Shown in pieces: positions 24,697 to 32,808 of a stretch of DNA of 38,495 nucleotides. Below the pieces are notes generated by a model. It was not told where the DNA came from and made no database searches. It was given only the letters and a program-made list of their open reading frames with translations. Positions within the stretch are counted from its first letter, which is position 1; every line of letters starts with the position of its first letter. The stretch lies in the NCBI GenBank assembly GCA_903916085.1, contig CAIWVL010000108.1:1-38495 (forward strand), given 5' to 3'. The translations under genes and the position numbers were made by a program. This DNA comes from an uncultured Spartobacteria bacterium. Its GTDB lineage: Bacteria > Verrucomicrobiota > Verrucomicrobiia > Chthoniobacterales > Chthoniobacteraceae.

Positions 24697-25767
24697 ATGA
24701 ACACACTAAGTTCCGAAGCCGCACAGGCGCAGCTCGAAGCCCATTTGCGCGAAACGATCCAGTGGCATTTCAGCCCCGAAACGGGCTCGCCCTTCTGGCT
24801 CAACTGGGCAGCAAAAGCGGGATGGGATCCCCGCACCGAAATCCACACGGTGGCCGATCTCCTCAAGTTTCCCCATTTTGAGGACGAATGGCTCCGTGAC
24901 CTCCAGCCCGAAGTCTGGGTGCCCAAGGCATTTGCAGGACGCCCTTTCAACATCTTCGAAACAGGTGGCACCACCGGAATGCCTAAACAGCGCATCGGTT
25001 GGGACGATTACAAAATCGATTATAGCGAGTTCAGCGAGAAGATCAGTGACGAGCATTTTCCTCGGAACCACTACTGGCTGATGATGGGCCCAACTGGCCC
25101 AAGGCGTTTGCGTTTGGCCATTGAGCACTTGGCCCAGGTGCGCGGTTCTTCGTGTTACTTCATCGATCTCGATCCGCGTTGGGTGAAGCGTCTCATTACC
25201 AACAAACAGTTCGATCAGGCCAAGGCCTACATGGAACACGTTGTGGATCAGGCTGCGAACATTCTTAAGCACCGCAAGGTGAGTGGTTTGTTCACGACGC
25301 CGAAGCTCCTCGAAGCCCTCGCGGAACGCCTCGACATCTGGGATGCGGGCATCCGGGGTGTGTTCTGTGGCGGCACAACCATGCTCCCTCAGTACACACG
25401 GTTCATCGTCGAAGAAGTGCTCGAAAACCGGATCGGCTTCTATCCCACTTACGGCAACACGCTTATGGGACTGGCCGCCTCCGTTCCTCTAACTCCCGAA
25501 GATCAGTATTCCATCACGTACTACGCTCCCCAACCGCGTGCCATTCTGCGTGTTGTGGATCCCGAGCACACCGCGAATACGGTCGGTTACGACGCCTGGG
25601 GTCGAGTCGAACTTACCACGCTGACCCGTGAGTTCTTTATGCCCCGCTTCCTCGAACGCGACGAAGCCATCCGCCGTCGTCCTCGCGGCCAGTACGCCTG
25701 GGATGGAGTCGCCGAAGTGCGGCCTTTCGGTGCGATGCAAAAGACAATCGTAGAAGGAGTTTACTAA
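24697..25767 (+). CDS. Atypical adenylate-forming enzyme, EhpF-like
   Basis: 356 residues. The ANL-superfamily phosphate-binding loop is ETGGTTGMPKQ (88-98). The substrate/aromatic motif is YPTYGNTLMG (249-258) and a late Asp lies in GQYAWDGVAEVRP (Asp336). The protein ends soon after, so the usual C-terminal lid domain with the catalytic Lys is missing. That size and build match EhpF of griseoluteic acid/phenazine biosynthesis, described as an atypical ANL member, rather than full-length PaaK ligases. Predicted reaction: activation of an aromatic carboxylate as an acyl adenylate. It overlaps the next gene by one base (TAATG), and that gene is an aldehyde-dehydrogenase family member, as in the ehpF-ehpG pair. 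The true substrate is unknown. Confidence 0.78.
   Translation: MNTLSSEAAQAQLEAHLRETIQWHFSPETGSPFWLNWAAKAGWDPRTEIHTVADLLKFPHFEDEWLRDLQPEVWVPKAFAGRPFNIFETGGTTGMPKQRIGWDDYKIDYSEFSEKISDEHFPRNHYWLMMGPTGPRRLRLAIEHLAQVRGSSCYFIDLDPRWVKRLITNKQFDQAKAYMEHVVDQAANILKHRKVSGLFTTPKLLEALAERLDIWDAGIRGVFCGGTTMLPQYTRFIVEEVLENRIGFYPTYGNTLMGLAASVPLTPEDQYSITYYAPQPRAILRVVDPEHTANTVGYDAWGRVELTTLTREFFMPRFLERDEAIRRRPRGQYAWDGVAEVRPFGAMQKTIVEGVY
25753..25760 (+). promoter_or_regulatory. Ribosome binding site for the ALDH-family gene
   Basis: GAAGGAGT ends 6 bases before the ATG at 25767 and is one of few strong Shine-Dalgarno sequences in the window. It lies within the last codons of the upstream gene, so it supports an independent, strong initiation at the overlapping start. 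Confidence 0.7.
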
Positions 25768-27200
25768 TGGACACGATTCCCCATCTCCCGGCGCTCCGGC
25801 GCGGTAAACCCTATGAAAGCCTCGATAAGACCGAGGTGTTGGATCATTCTACGGGCAAGGTAGTTGCTGTTGTTAGCCAAGTGAACGCGGGCATCCTTAA
25901 AAAGGACATCCAGCGCATTGGCGAGGCGCGTGCAGCCCTTAAGAAATTTAGCGTTGCCCAGTTGATTGAGATCTCGGCCAAAGCCGGTGAGTTTTTCCTA
26001 AATGGAACGCTTCCCCTTGGTGACAAAGGGCATACGCAGACTGCTGACGAATACGTTCGCACCCTCTCGGGTACAAGTGGTCTTCCGCACGTCATGGTTC
26101 GCCGCAACATGGCCAAGATCCACTACGCGCTTACGCACGTGGGCACGGTTCTCAACGGCCTCACTCGTGGGCTTCCGTTGGAAGTCATCGACCGTGGTTA
26201 CGGTGAGCAGAGCGGCGCCGCTGTCAGCTACTATCCGACTACACAGGCACTGGGCCTCGTCATGCCGAGCAACTCACCGGCTGTCAACTCGTTGTGGCTT
26301 CCCGCAATCGCACTGAAAACGCCAGTCATTATCAAGCCCGGTCGGGAAGAGCCTTGGACGCCTTACCGGCTCATTCAGGCCTTCATCGCCGCAGGTGCGC
26401 CTCCAGAAGCGTTCGGGTTCTATCCCACCGATCACGAAGGTGCTGGTGAAGTGATGCGCCTGTGCGGTCGCGCCCTGATTTTCGGTGACGCAAATACGGT
26501 CGCTCAATACCGCGATAACCCGAAGTTCTCGGTCCACGGCCCGGGCTTCTCCAAAATCCTGCTGGGCGAAGACTGCGTTGATCAGTGGCCCGAGTATGTG
26601 GATTTAATGGCAGCCTCGATCGCCGAGAATGGCGGACGCTCCTGCGTGAATGCTTCTGCGGTTGTTGTGCCGCGCCATGGTCGCGAGATCGCCGATGCAC
26701 TTGCCAAGAAGTTGGGGCCGATTCAACCACTTCGCTCTGAGGATGAAAACGCCAGGCTTTCGGGCTTCGCCAATCCGAAAATGGCCGACTACATCGATGC
26801 CGCGATTGAGGACGGCCTCAAAACTCCAGGTGCCGAAGATGTGACTGCCAAGTATCGCCACGGCGCGCGAAAGGTGGTTTTCGAGGGAGGCACTTTCCTT
26901 CAGCCCACGATCGTGTTGTGCGATTCCTTCAAGCACCCCTTGGCCAATCGCGAATTCCTTTGCCCTTACGCCAGCGTGGTGGAGGTGCCACAGGCAGACA
27001 TGCTCAAAGAAATCGGCGCCTCGCTGGTCGTCACTGCAATCACCAAGGATCCCGGCTTCACTTCGGAGTTGTTAGATTCGCCATTGATTGAGCGGTTGAA
27101 CTTGGGGCCGATCTCGACGATGAAGATCTCCTGGGACCAGCCCCATGAGGGCAACATGTTCGAGTTCTTGTACAAACGCCGCTCCATTGAGCGGGCTTAA
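25767..27200 (+). CDS. Aldehyde dehydrogenase superfamily protein, putative carboxylate-activating reductase partner (EhpG-like)
   Basis: 477 residues with the ALDH fold. Nucleotide-binding and oxyanion-hole features: VMPSNSPAVNSLWLPAIALK (Asn169) and IIKPGREEPWTP (Lys190). The catalytic cysteine is Cys293 in ENGGRSCVNASAVV. The family pattern is closer to acyl-reducing or coniferyl-type members than to classical glutamate-base ALDHs. Paired with an adenylate-forming enzyme, it could take an acyl adenylate or thioester to the aldehyde using NAD(P)H, as proposed for EhpG. Direction (oxidation or reduction) cannot be read from sequence. 18 bases separate it from the alcohol dehydrogenase gene. 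Confidence 0.82.
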   Translation: MDTIPHLPALRRGKPYESLDKTEVLDHSTGKVVAVVSQVNAGILKKDIQRIGEARAALKKFSVAQLIEISAKAGEFFLNGTLPLGDKGHTQTADEYVRTLSGTSGLPHVMVRRNMAKIHYALTHVGTVLNGLTRGLPLEVIDRGYGEQSGAAVSYYPTTQALGLVMPSNSPAVNSLWLPAIALKTPVIIKPGREEPWTPYRLIQAFIAAGAPPEAFGFYPTDHEGAGEVMRLCGRALIFGDANTVAQYRDNPKFSVHGPGFSKILLGEDCVDQWPEYVDLMAASIAENGGRSCVNASAVVVPRHGREIADALAKKLGPIQPLRSEDENARLSGFANPKMADYIDAAIEDGLKTPGAEDVTAKYRHGARKVVFEGGTFLQPTIVLCDSFKHPLANREFLCPYASVVEVPQADMLKEIGASLVVTAITKDPGFTSELLDSPLIERLNLGPISTMKISWDQPHEGNMFEFLYKRRSIERA

Positions 27201-27218
27201 TTAACTATCCCTGTATCC

Positions 27219-28355
27219 ATGCTCGCTTTCGATTACCAACCGCGCACCCGAGTCGTGTTTGGGGCGGGGGTTCTCTCCCGAGTAGGCGAGCTGGCTCGCG
27301 AACTCGGGGGCACCCGTGTCCTCGTGGTCACGGATCCCGGGATCGTTGCCGCAGGGCATGCGGCGCGTACGGCTGAGGCGCTGCGTCTGGCCGGGCTCCA
27401 CGTGGGTATGTTCGAGGGTGTTCGTGAAAACCCGGATGCTTTCGACGTCGCGCGGTGTGTGGCTGCTGCGCGCGAGCATGAGATCGATCTGTTTGTGGGG
27501 CTGGGCGGCGGCAGCGCAATGGATACGGCCAAGGGAGCGAATTTCTTGCTCACTAACGGCGGTGAAATTGCGGATTACAAGGGTATTGGAAAAGCATCGA
27601 AGCCGATGCTCCCACTCCTTGCAATTCCCACAACGGCAGGAACGGGGAGCGAATGTCAGTCTTTTGCGCTCATCAGCGATCCCGTGACGCACATGAAAAT
27701 GGCGTGCGGCGATCCTAAGGCTGCGGCGAAAATTGCGCTACTGGATCCGGAACTGACTGTTTCCCAGCCGTTTCGCGTGACCGCCTGCACGGGAGTGGAC
27801 GCTCTCGTGCACGCTCTGGAAACAGCCGTCACAAAGAAGCGCTCCCCGGTTTCGCTGCTCTTCTCAAGAGAAGCTTTCCGCTTGTGTCTGAACGCTTTAC
27901 CTCGTGTGTTGGCTGATCCCAAAAATCTGGAAGCGCGGGGTGAGATGCTTCTCGGTGCCGCCTACGCGGGTACGGCCATTGAGAACTCGATGCTCGGGTG
28001 CGCGCACGCCTCTGCGAACCCGCTGACAGCATATTTTGGAGTCGTCCATGGGCACGCGGTGGGCCGTTTGGTGTCGGGCGTTATCCGGCGTAACGTGGCT
28101 GATCCAGCTGCGGCTGCGGAGTATGCCGCACTCGCGAAGGGAGCTGGATTGGGGTCCGTGGAAGAGCTTTTGCGAAGGGTGGCGGCGATTCTGGAGCAGG
28201 CCGGATTAGCCGCCCCGTTTGAGTTCGGGGCACCGTCACGAGAACTAATCCATACAATGGCGCTGGAAGCTTCTGCCCAGTGGACGGGCTCTTTTAATCC
28301 CGTGACTTTTACTGTGGAAGACTTTGAAGCGCTTTATGCGGAGGTGCTTCTGTGA
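27219..28355 (+). CDS. Iron-containing (group III) alcohol dehydrogenase
   Basis: 378 residues. N-terminal Rossmann-like domain with VGLGGGSAMDTAKG (93-106), then AIPTTAGTGSE. Metal ligands Asp194 and His198 (TGVDALVHALE), His263 (GCAHASANPL) and His277 (VVHGHAVG) are all present at family-typical spacing. It should interconvert an alcohol and an aldehyde with NAD(P). Following the EhpF/EhpG-like pair, the simplest role is reduction of the aldehyde they form to an alcohol. The ATG leader (tatccctgtatcc) lacks Shine-Dalgarno. The stop overlaps the next start in GTGA. Confidence 0.92.
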   Translation: MLAFDYQPRTRVVFGAGVLSRVGELARELGGTRVLVVTDPGIVAAGHAARTAEALRLAGLHVGMFEGVRENPDAFDVARCVAAAREHEIDLFVGLGGGSAMDTAKGANFLLTNGGEIADYKGIGKASKPMLPLLAIPTTAGTGSECQSFALISDPVTHMKMACGDPKAAAKIALLDPELTVSQPFRVTACTGVDALVHALETAVTKKRSPVSLLFSREAFRLCLNALPRVLADPKNLEARGEMLLGAAYAGTAIENSMLGCAHASANPLTAYFGVVHGHAVGRLVSGVIRRNVADPAAAAEYAALAKGAGLGSVEELLRRVAAILEQAGLAAPFEFGAPSRELIHTMALEASAQWTGSFNPVTFTVEDFEALYAEVLL

Positions 28356-29485
28356 ATACGGTGCGTATTGCTTCCTGTTTTTTCACGTCCCTTTTGTGCT
28401 GCGCTTTTAGTGCGCATGCAGACTGGCCGATGCATCGGGGCAATCCGCAACTGAATGGCATGTCCACCATGTCGGCTGCCTCCGCTCCGCGCGAAGTCTG
28501 GACGTTTTCAGCTGGCAAACCCGTTAAAGGCGGTGCTGCAATCGCCTCGGGCCGAGCCTTTTTTGGGGACGAAGGCGGCGTAGTCCATGCCATTGACCTA
28601 GAGCGCGGACTAGAACGTTGGGCGTTCAAGACTGAGGGGCCCGTCGAGGCGACGCCTCTTTTGCAGGGCAAGCGTCTCTTCGTGGGTTCGAGCGACGGCA
28701 AGCTTTACGCCCTCGATTCTGACTCCGGCGAATTACTTTGGAGCTACGCCACCGGCGACAAAATTATCGGGGGCGCGAACACCTGCAAAAGTCCCGACGG
28801 CACAGCGGACTGGATTCTGGTCGGCAGCTACGACTCGCAACTGCACTGCGTAAACGCCCTGACAGGTGCCGTCGTGTGGACGCTCCAGACCGACAATTAC
28901 ATCAACGGAACACCCGCACTTCTCCCCGGCGGCGAACTGATTTTTGGCGGCTGCGACTCCATGTTGCGCATTGTTAGCAGCACTGACGGTAAGCAGTTAC
29001 GCCAGATAGAAGCCGAGGCGTATGTGGCTTCTTCCGTGGCTGTTGCTGAGGATGGAACTGCCTATGTTGGCCACTATGGCAACGTCGTGCTAGGGCTTGA
29101 ACCGAAAGAAGCCGCCGTTCTCTGGAAATACCGGGAACGGCAATTTCCGTATGTTTCAAGCGCGGCAGTCACGGCGGATCGCGTGCTTATCGGCGGCGGG
29201 GACAAGCGTTTGCACTGTATTGAACGACGCACCGGCAAAGGGCTCTGGCAGTTTGCGACTCGCGGCAAAATGGACAGCTCTCCTGTCGTGTGCGGAGACA
29301 CTGTTGTCGCCGGTTCCATGGATGGGCGGGTGTACGGCGTCGCCCTCGCTGATGGCGCGGAGCGCTGGGTGTACGACCTCGGCTCGCCAGTCGCAGCTTC
29401 GCCCGCAGTATCGGATGGTTGGATCATCATCGGGACCGAAGATGGAGCTGTCCACGGCCTCAAAATTTCCACGACCTCGCCATGA
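28352..29485 (+). CDS. Secreted PQQ-type beta-propeller protein (small)
   Basis: 377 residues beginning at a GTG overlapping the preceding stop. Signal peptide MNTVRIASCFFTSLLCCAFS, cleaved near AHA before DWPMHRGNP. Seven or so blades with patterns such as VHAIDLERGLERWAFKT, LYALDSDSGELLWSYAT, LHCIERRTGKGLWQFAT and VYGVALADGAERWVYDL. Compact BamB-like size. The export signal and coupling to cytosolic redox enzymes suggest that the same pathway has a periplasmic arm. Ligand unknown; PQQ binding not demonstrable from sequence alone. The stop overlaps the radical SAM start (ATGA). Confidence 0.87.
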   Translation: MNTVRIASCFFTSLLCCAFSAHADWPMHRGNPQLNGMSTMSAASAPREVWTFSAGKPVKGGAAIASGRAFFGDEGGVVHAIDLERGLERWAFKTEGPVEATPLLQGKRLFVGSSDGKLYALDSDSGELLWSYATGDKIIGGANTCKSPDGTADWILVGSYDSQLHCVNALTGAVVWTLQTDNYINGTPALLPGGELIFGGCDSMLRIVSSTDGKQLRQIEAEAYVASSVAVAEDGTAYVGHYGNVVLGLEPKEAAVLWKYRERQFPYVSSAAVTADRVLIGGGDKRLHCIERRTGKGLWQFATRGKMDSSPVVCGDTVVAGSMDGRVYGVALADGAERWVYDLGSPVAASPAVSDGWIIIGTEDGAVHGLKISTTSP

Positions 29486-30825
29486 CCACCGCACTCCATT
29501 CAGACCACAAAACCGAGGCACCCGAATCCGGGGAGACAACGGCGGGAAACTATTTCGTCGCGAATTATCCGCCCTTCCATTTTTGGGACAAGGGTACGGC
29601 TCAACATTTGGAAGAGCTATTGGCGCAGCCCGCAACCCCTGAGACACCGCTTGGAGTCTACTTTCACATCCCGTTCTGTCGTAAGCGCTGTCACTTCTGT
29701 TACTTCCGCGTTTATACAGAACGGAGCGCGGGCGAAATCCAGCGCTACCTTGACGCCGGCATGGCGGAACTTGAGCGGTACTCCGCCGCTCCGTTCGTGA
29801 ACGGGCGCAAACCACGCTTCGTTTACTTCGGTGGAGGTACGCCCAGTTACCTGAGCGTCAACCAATTGCGTTCACTTACGGACCGGATGAAGGAGTTGTT
29901 GCCTTGGGACCAAGTCGAGGAGGTGACCTTCGAGGCGGAACCTGGCACCTTGAACGAGGGCAAGCTGCACGCCATCCGCGAGTTGGGCGTTACACGGCTG
30001 AGCTTGGGCGTCGAAAATTTTGATTCGCACATTTTAGAAATCAACGGTCGCGCCCATCGCGCCGATGAAATCCACCGCGCCTACAAGGCCGCACGCGCTG
30101 CGGGTTTTCCACAGATCAACATCGATCTTATCTCGGGCATGGTCGAGGAGACGGAGGAAAACTGGCGAGAAAACGTCCGCAAACTCATCGAGTTAGAACC
30201 CGATTGCGTCACGATTTACCAAATGGAAGTGCCTTACAACACGGGCATTTTTAAGCAGATGAAGGCTGAGGGTAAGCTGGTGGCGCCCGTTGCCAACTGG
30301 GCCACCAAACGCGCTTGGACCGGCTACGCTTTCGCCGAACTGGAAAAGGCCGGGTACACGGTCACCAGCGGTTACACTGCCGTGCGCGATCCCCAGCGGA
30401 CCAAGTTTGTGTACCGCGATTCGCTCTGGAAGGGGGCTGATCTTATCGGAGCAGGCGTGTCCGCGTTCTCGCACATTGGCGGTGTACACTTCCAGAATGT
30501 GACCGAGATCGAGCAGTACATCGACACTGTCGGGCGTGGCGAACTGCCCGTCTTGCGCGCGATGGCGACCACTCCTGAGGAACGCATGATTCGGGAATTG
30601 ATCCTCCAGATGAAACTCGGCCGGGTTGCCTCCGAATACTTCCAGCAGAAGTTCGCAGTGAACATTAAGGACCGTTTCGCCCCGCAGTGGAGCGAGTTGG
30701 AACAAGGCGGTCTCGCCAAGTGGAGCGGCGATACTTTCGAGCTCACTCGCGAGGCGCTTTTGAAGGTGGATTCCCTCCTGCACGCCTTCTTCCTGCCGCA
30801 ACACCAGAACTCTCGTTACGCATGA
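29482..30825 (+). CDS. HemW/HemN-like radical SAM protein
   Basis: 447 residues from the ATG overlapping the upstream stop. The cluster motif is in YFHIPFCRKRCHFCYF: Cys66, Cys70, Cys73 (CX3CX2C). The residue two after the last Cys is Phe, as in HemW, not the fourth Cys of HemN. Further SAM-domain features: VYFGGGTPSYLS and the EAEPGTLNEGKL strand. A HemN-type C-terminal domain is present (about 370-440). HemN-like proteins include coproporphyrinogen oxidase, the heme chaperone HemW and class C radical SAM methyltransferases or cyclopropanases. In this biosynthetic context a tailoring role is as likely as a heme role. It overlaps the next gene by 4 bases. Confidence 0.85.
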   Translation: MTTALHSDHKTEAPESGETTAGNYFVANYPPFHFWDKGTAQHLEELLAQPATPETPLGVYFHIPFCRKRCHFCYFRVYTERSAGEIQRYLDAGMAELERYSAAPFVNGRKPRFVYFGGGTPSYLSVNQLRSLTDRMKELLPWDQVEEVTFEAEPGTLNEGKLHAIRELGVTRLSLGVENFDSHILEINGRAHRADEIHRAYKAARAAGFPQINIDLISGMVEETEENWRENVRKLIELEPDCVTIYQMEVPYNTGIFKQMKAEGKLVAPVANWATKRAWTGYAFAELEKAGYTVTSGYTAVRDPQRTKFVYRDSLWKGADLIGAGVSAFSHIGGVHFQNVTEIEQYIDTVGRGELPVLRAMATTPEERMIRELILQMKLGRVASEYFQQKFAVNIKDRFAPQWSELEQGGLAKWSGDTFELTREALLKVDSLLHAFFLPQHQNSRYA

Positions 30826-31412
30826 GTGCGCCCGCCCCAGAACTGCTGCTTCCGCTGCGCCGTTTTCGGTTGGCGGAACATGCTATCTTTGAGGAGGTTG
30901 TTCCTGAGGAAATGCCCAGTGTCCTGCGCAGATTGCTGGTTCACGGGGGCGACATGACTTCTCGGCTGGAGAACTTTCATAACACCCACATCCGTCTTGA
31001 AGTTCGGCACTCTGAACGCACCGGGGCAGGGGCTTACTTTCGCGAAGTGCTGCTGCTTTGTGCGAAATCCGATCAAGCCGTCGAATACGGCGCGATTGAG
31101 ATTTTTCTGGAAGCTTTCGACCCCGCAGTGCGTGCTCAGATCCTCGAGGGCAAAATTCCTCTCGGTGGCCTGCTCAATTCTTCCGGAATGCGTTATCGGA
31201 GCGAACCGCAGGCCTATTTCCGCGTCACCTGCGGAGCGGAGTTGTTTGAACTTTTAGACGCGCCCCCAGATGCTGCTCTTTATGGGCGTTGCAATGTGTT
31301 GCGCACGGAAGCGGGCGATCTTCTCGCTCGGATCGTGGAGGTGCTCCCTCTCTCTACGCCCGCAGTGAATGCCGTCGAACGTGCCCCAGTGCTTTCCTGT
31401 GAAGGCTCGTAA
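30822..31412 (+). CDS. UbiC-like chorismate pyruvate-lyase (4-hydroxybenzoate synthase)
   Basis: 196 residues. The alignment to E. coli UbiC from memory is clear in pattern: GGDMTSRLENFH (cf. DSMTKRFE), YFREVLLLC with Arg74 (cf. WLREILLC, catalytic Arg), KIPLGGLL (cf. KTPLGRYL), ALYGRCNVL (cf. GLWGRRSRL) and LLARIVEVLPL with Glu173 (cf. TELFLP, catalytic Glu). UbiC removes pyruvate from chorismate to give 4-hydroxybenzoate. Position inside a coupled biosynthetic run, not next to ubiA or other quinone genes, points to specialised metabolism. Slightly longer than UbiC (165 residues), mostly at the N-terminus and between Pro-Leu-Gly and Tyr-Gly-Arg. Start ATG overlaps the radical SAM stop. Confidence 0.77.
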   Translation: MSAPAPELLLPLRRFRLAEHAIFEEVVPEEMPSVLRRLLVHGGDMTSRLENFHNTHIRLEVRHSERTGAGAYFREVLLLCAKSDQAVEYGAIEIFLEAFDPAVRAQILEGKIPLGGLLNSSGMRYRSEPQAYFRVTCGAELFELLDAPPDAALYGRCNVLRTEAGDLLARIVEVLPLSTPAVNAVERAPVLSCEGS

Positions 31413-31521
31413 ATGACTCTCTTGAAGTAATTTCTGTTCACGCGATTCACTTTTCTTTGCAGTTTTTTCGCTCCCCAGAACCTCGGTCTAAACCCTAAAA
31501 GCCAACTCGGCACCCCAGCGT

Positions 31522-32808
31522 ATGCCTCAAAAAAATCAGTACGATGTGATCGTTATTGGCGGTGGCCCCTCGGGCTCAACCGCATCCGCTCTTTTGGCCG
31601 CGAAGGGACGCAGTGTCCTTTTGTTGGAGAAAGAGCAGTTCCCTCGCTACCACGTTGGGGAATCGTTGATGCCCTTCTGTTGGTTCACGCTCTCTGCCTT
31701 GGGCGTGCTCGAGGAAATGGACCGCATTGCGTTCACCCGAAAACACAGCGTCCAGTTTGTGACTCCGGAGGGGAAACGTTCACAGCCCTTTTACTTCTTT
31801 CAGCACTTCGACCATCCTGCTGCAAACACCTGGCAGGTAGAGCGTTCTGAGTTCGATCTAATGCTCTTGGGCAACGCTCGTAAAAAAGGCGTCGAGGTCC
31901 ATGAGCGCACCCGGGTTGAGCGCGTGCTCAAGAACGACTCGGGCACGGTCATCGGCGTCGAGGCGACCGGACCGGATGGAGTGCGGTTCGAGGCGTTTGC
32001 CCCCGTCACGGTGGATTGTTCTGGCCGTGAACAGGTTGCCACGATCAAGGAAGGCTGGCGTGTGCGCGATCCCAAGCTCAACAAAATCGCCATCTGGACG
32101 CTCTACAAGGGTGCCCGTCGCGATCCCGGCATCGATGAGGGCAACACCACCGTGGCCTATGTTCCTCAACGCGGCTGGTTTTGGTACATCCCGTTGCGCA
32201 ATGACATCGTGAGCGTCGGCATCGTGGCCGAGCGCGATTACCTCTTCTCCGGCTCCAAGGATCCCGCCGAGATCATGCGGCGCGAGGTCGAAAACAACGC
32301 CTGGATTCGCGAGTACCTCTCCGGTTCCGAGCAAACAGGCGAGTACTGGGTGACGGGTGAGTATTCCTACCGCTCCAAATCCTGCGCAAGCGACGGACTC
32401 GTCCTCGCCGGGGATGCCTTCGCGTTTCTGGATCCCGTGTTTTCCAGCGGCGTTTTTCTAGCCCTCAAGAGTGGTGAAATGGCCGCAAACGCTGTCGATG
32501 CCGCCCTCACTGCGGGTACTGTAAGTGGTTCCTTCTTCACGGAATACGGGGAGCGCCTATGCCAGTCCATCGAGAACATGCGGGCCTTGGTGTACGCCTT
32601 TTACGATCAAAACTTCAGCTTCGCCGACATGCTCCGCAAGTACCCTCAAATCCGTGGCAAGCTGACGGACTGCCTCATCGGCGATGTGGACGGGAAAGAT
32701 TTCAGCGACCTGTTCGCCTGCGTCGCAGAGTTCGCGCAAGTCCCCGAACCGCTCGCCCACGGTCGTGCCCCAGCTCCCGTTGCCGCCGTCGAACCCGCAC
32801 TGGTATGA
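31522..32808 (+). CDS. Flavin-dependent halogenase-like FAD oxidoreductase
   Basis: 428 residues. FAD-binding GGGPSGSTASALLA near residues 13-26, then LLEKEQFPRYHVGESLMP, which is typical of carrier- or phenol-acting flavin halogenases. Lys74 in FTRKHSVQF sits where the catalytic halogenase Lys is expected. A WFWYIP element matches the halogenase WxWxIP motif, and AFLDPVFSSGVFLALKSG matches the FxxPxxSxG motif. The GD...FLDP FAD contact follows LVLAGDAFA. Related oxidoreductases such as geranylgeranyl-reductase-like enzymes share part of these, so halogenation is a prediction. Next to a 4-hydroxybenzoate synthase, a phenol is a sensible substrate. Separated from it by 109 bases, then overlaps the next gene by 4. 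Confidence 0.8.
   Translation: MPQKNQYDVIVIGGGPSGSTASALLAAKGRSVLLLEKEQFPRYHVGESLMPFCWFTLSALGVLEEMDRIAFTRKHSVQFVTPEGKRSQPFYFFQHFDHPAANTWQVERSEFDLMLLGNARKKGVEVHERTRVERVLKNDSGTVIGVEATGPDGVRFEAFAPVTVDCSGREQVATIKEGWRVRDPKLNKIAIWTLYKGARRDPGIDEGNTTVAYVPQRGWFWYIPLRNDIVSVGIVAERDYLFSGSKDPAEIMRREVENNAWIREYLSGSEQTGEYWVTGEYSYRSKSCASDGLVLAGDAFAFLDPVFSSGVFLALKSGEMAANAVDAALTAGTVSGSFFTEYGERLCQSIENMRALVYAFYDQNFSFADMLRKYPQIRGKLTDCLIGDVDGKDFSDLFACVAEFAQVPEPLAHGRAPAPVAAVEPALV

Noticed and set aside
30687-30821. Longer form of the UbiC-like protein starting within the radical SAM gene
   Set aside because: The extension is a frame-shifted reading of the conserved radical SAM C-terminus; the ATGA overlap start at 30822 fits UbiC length.
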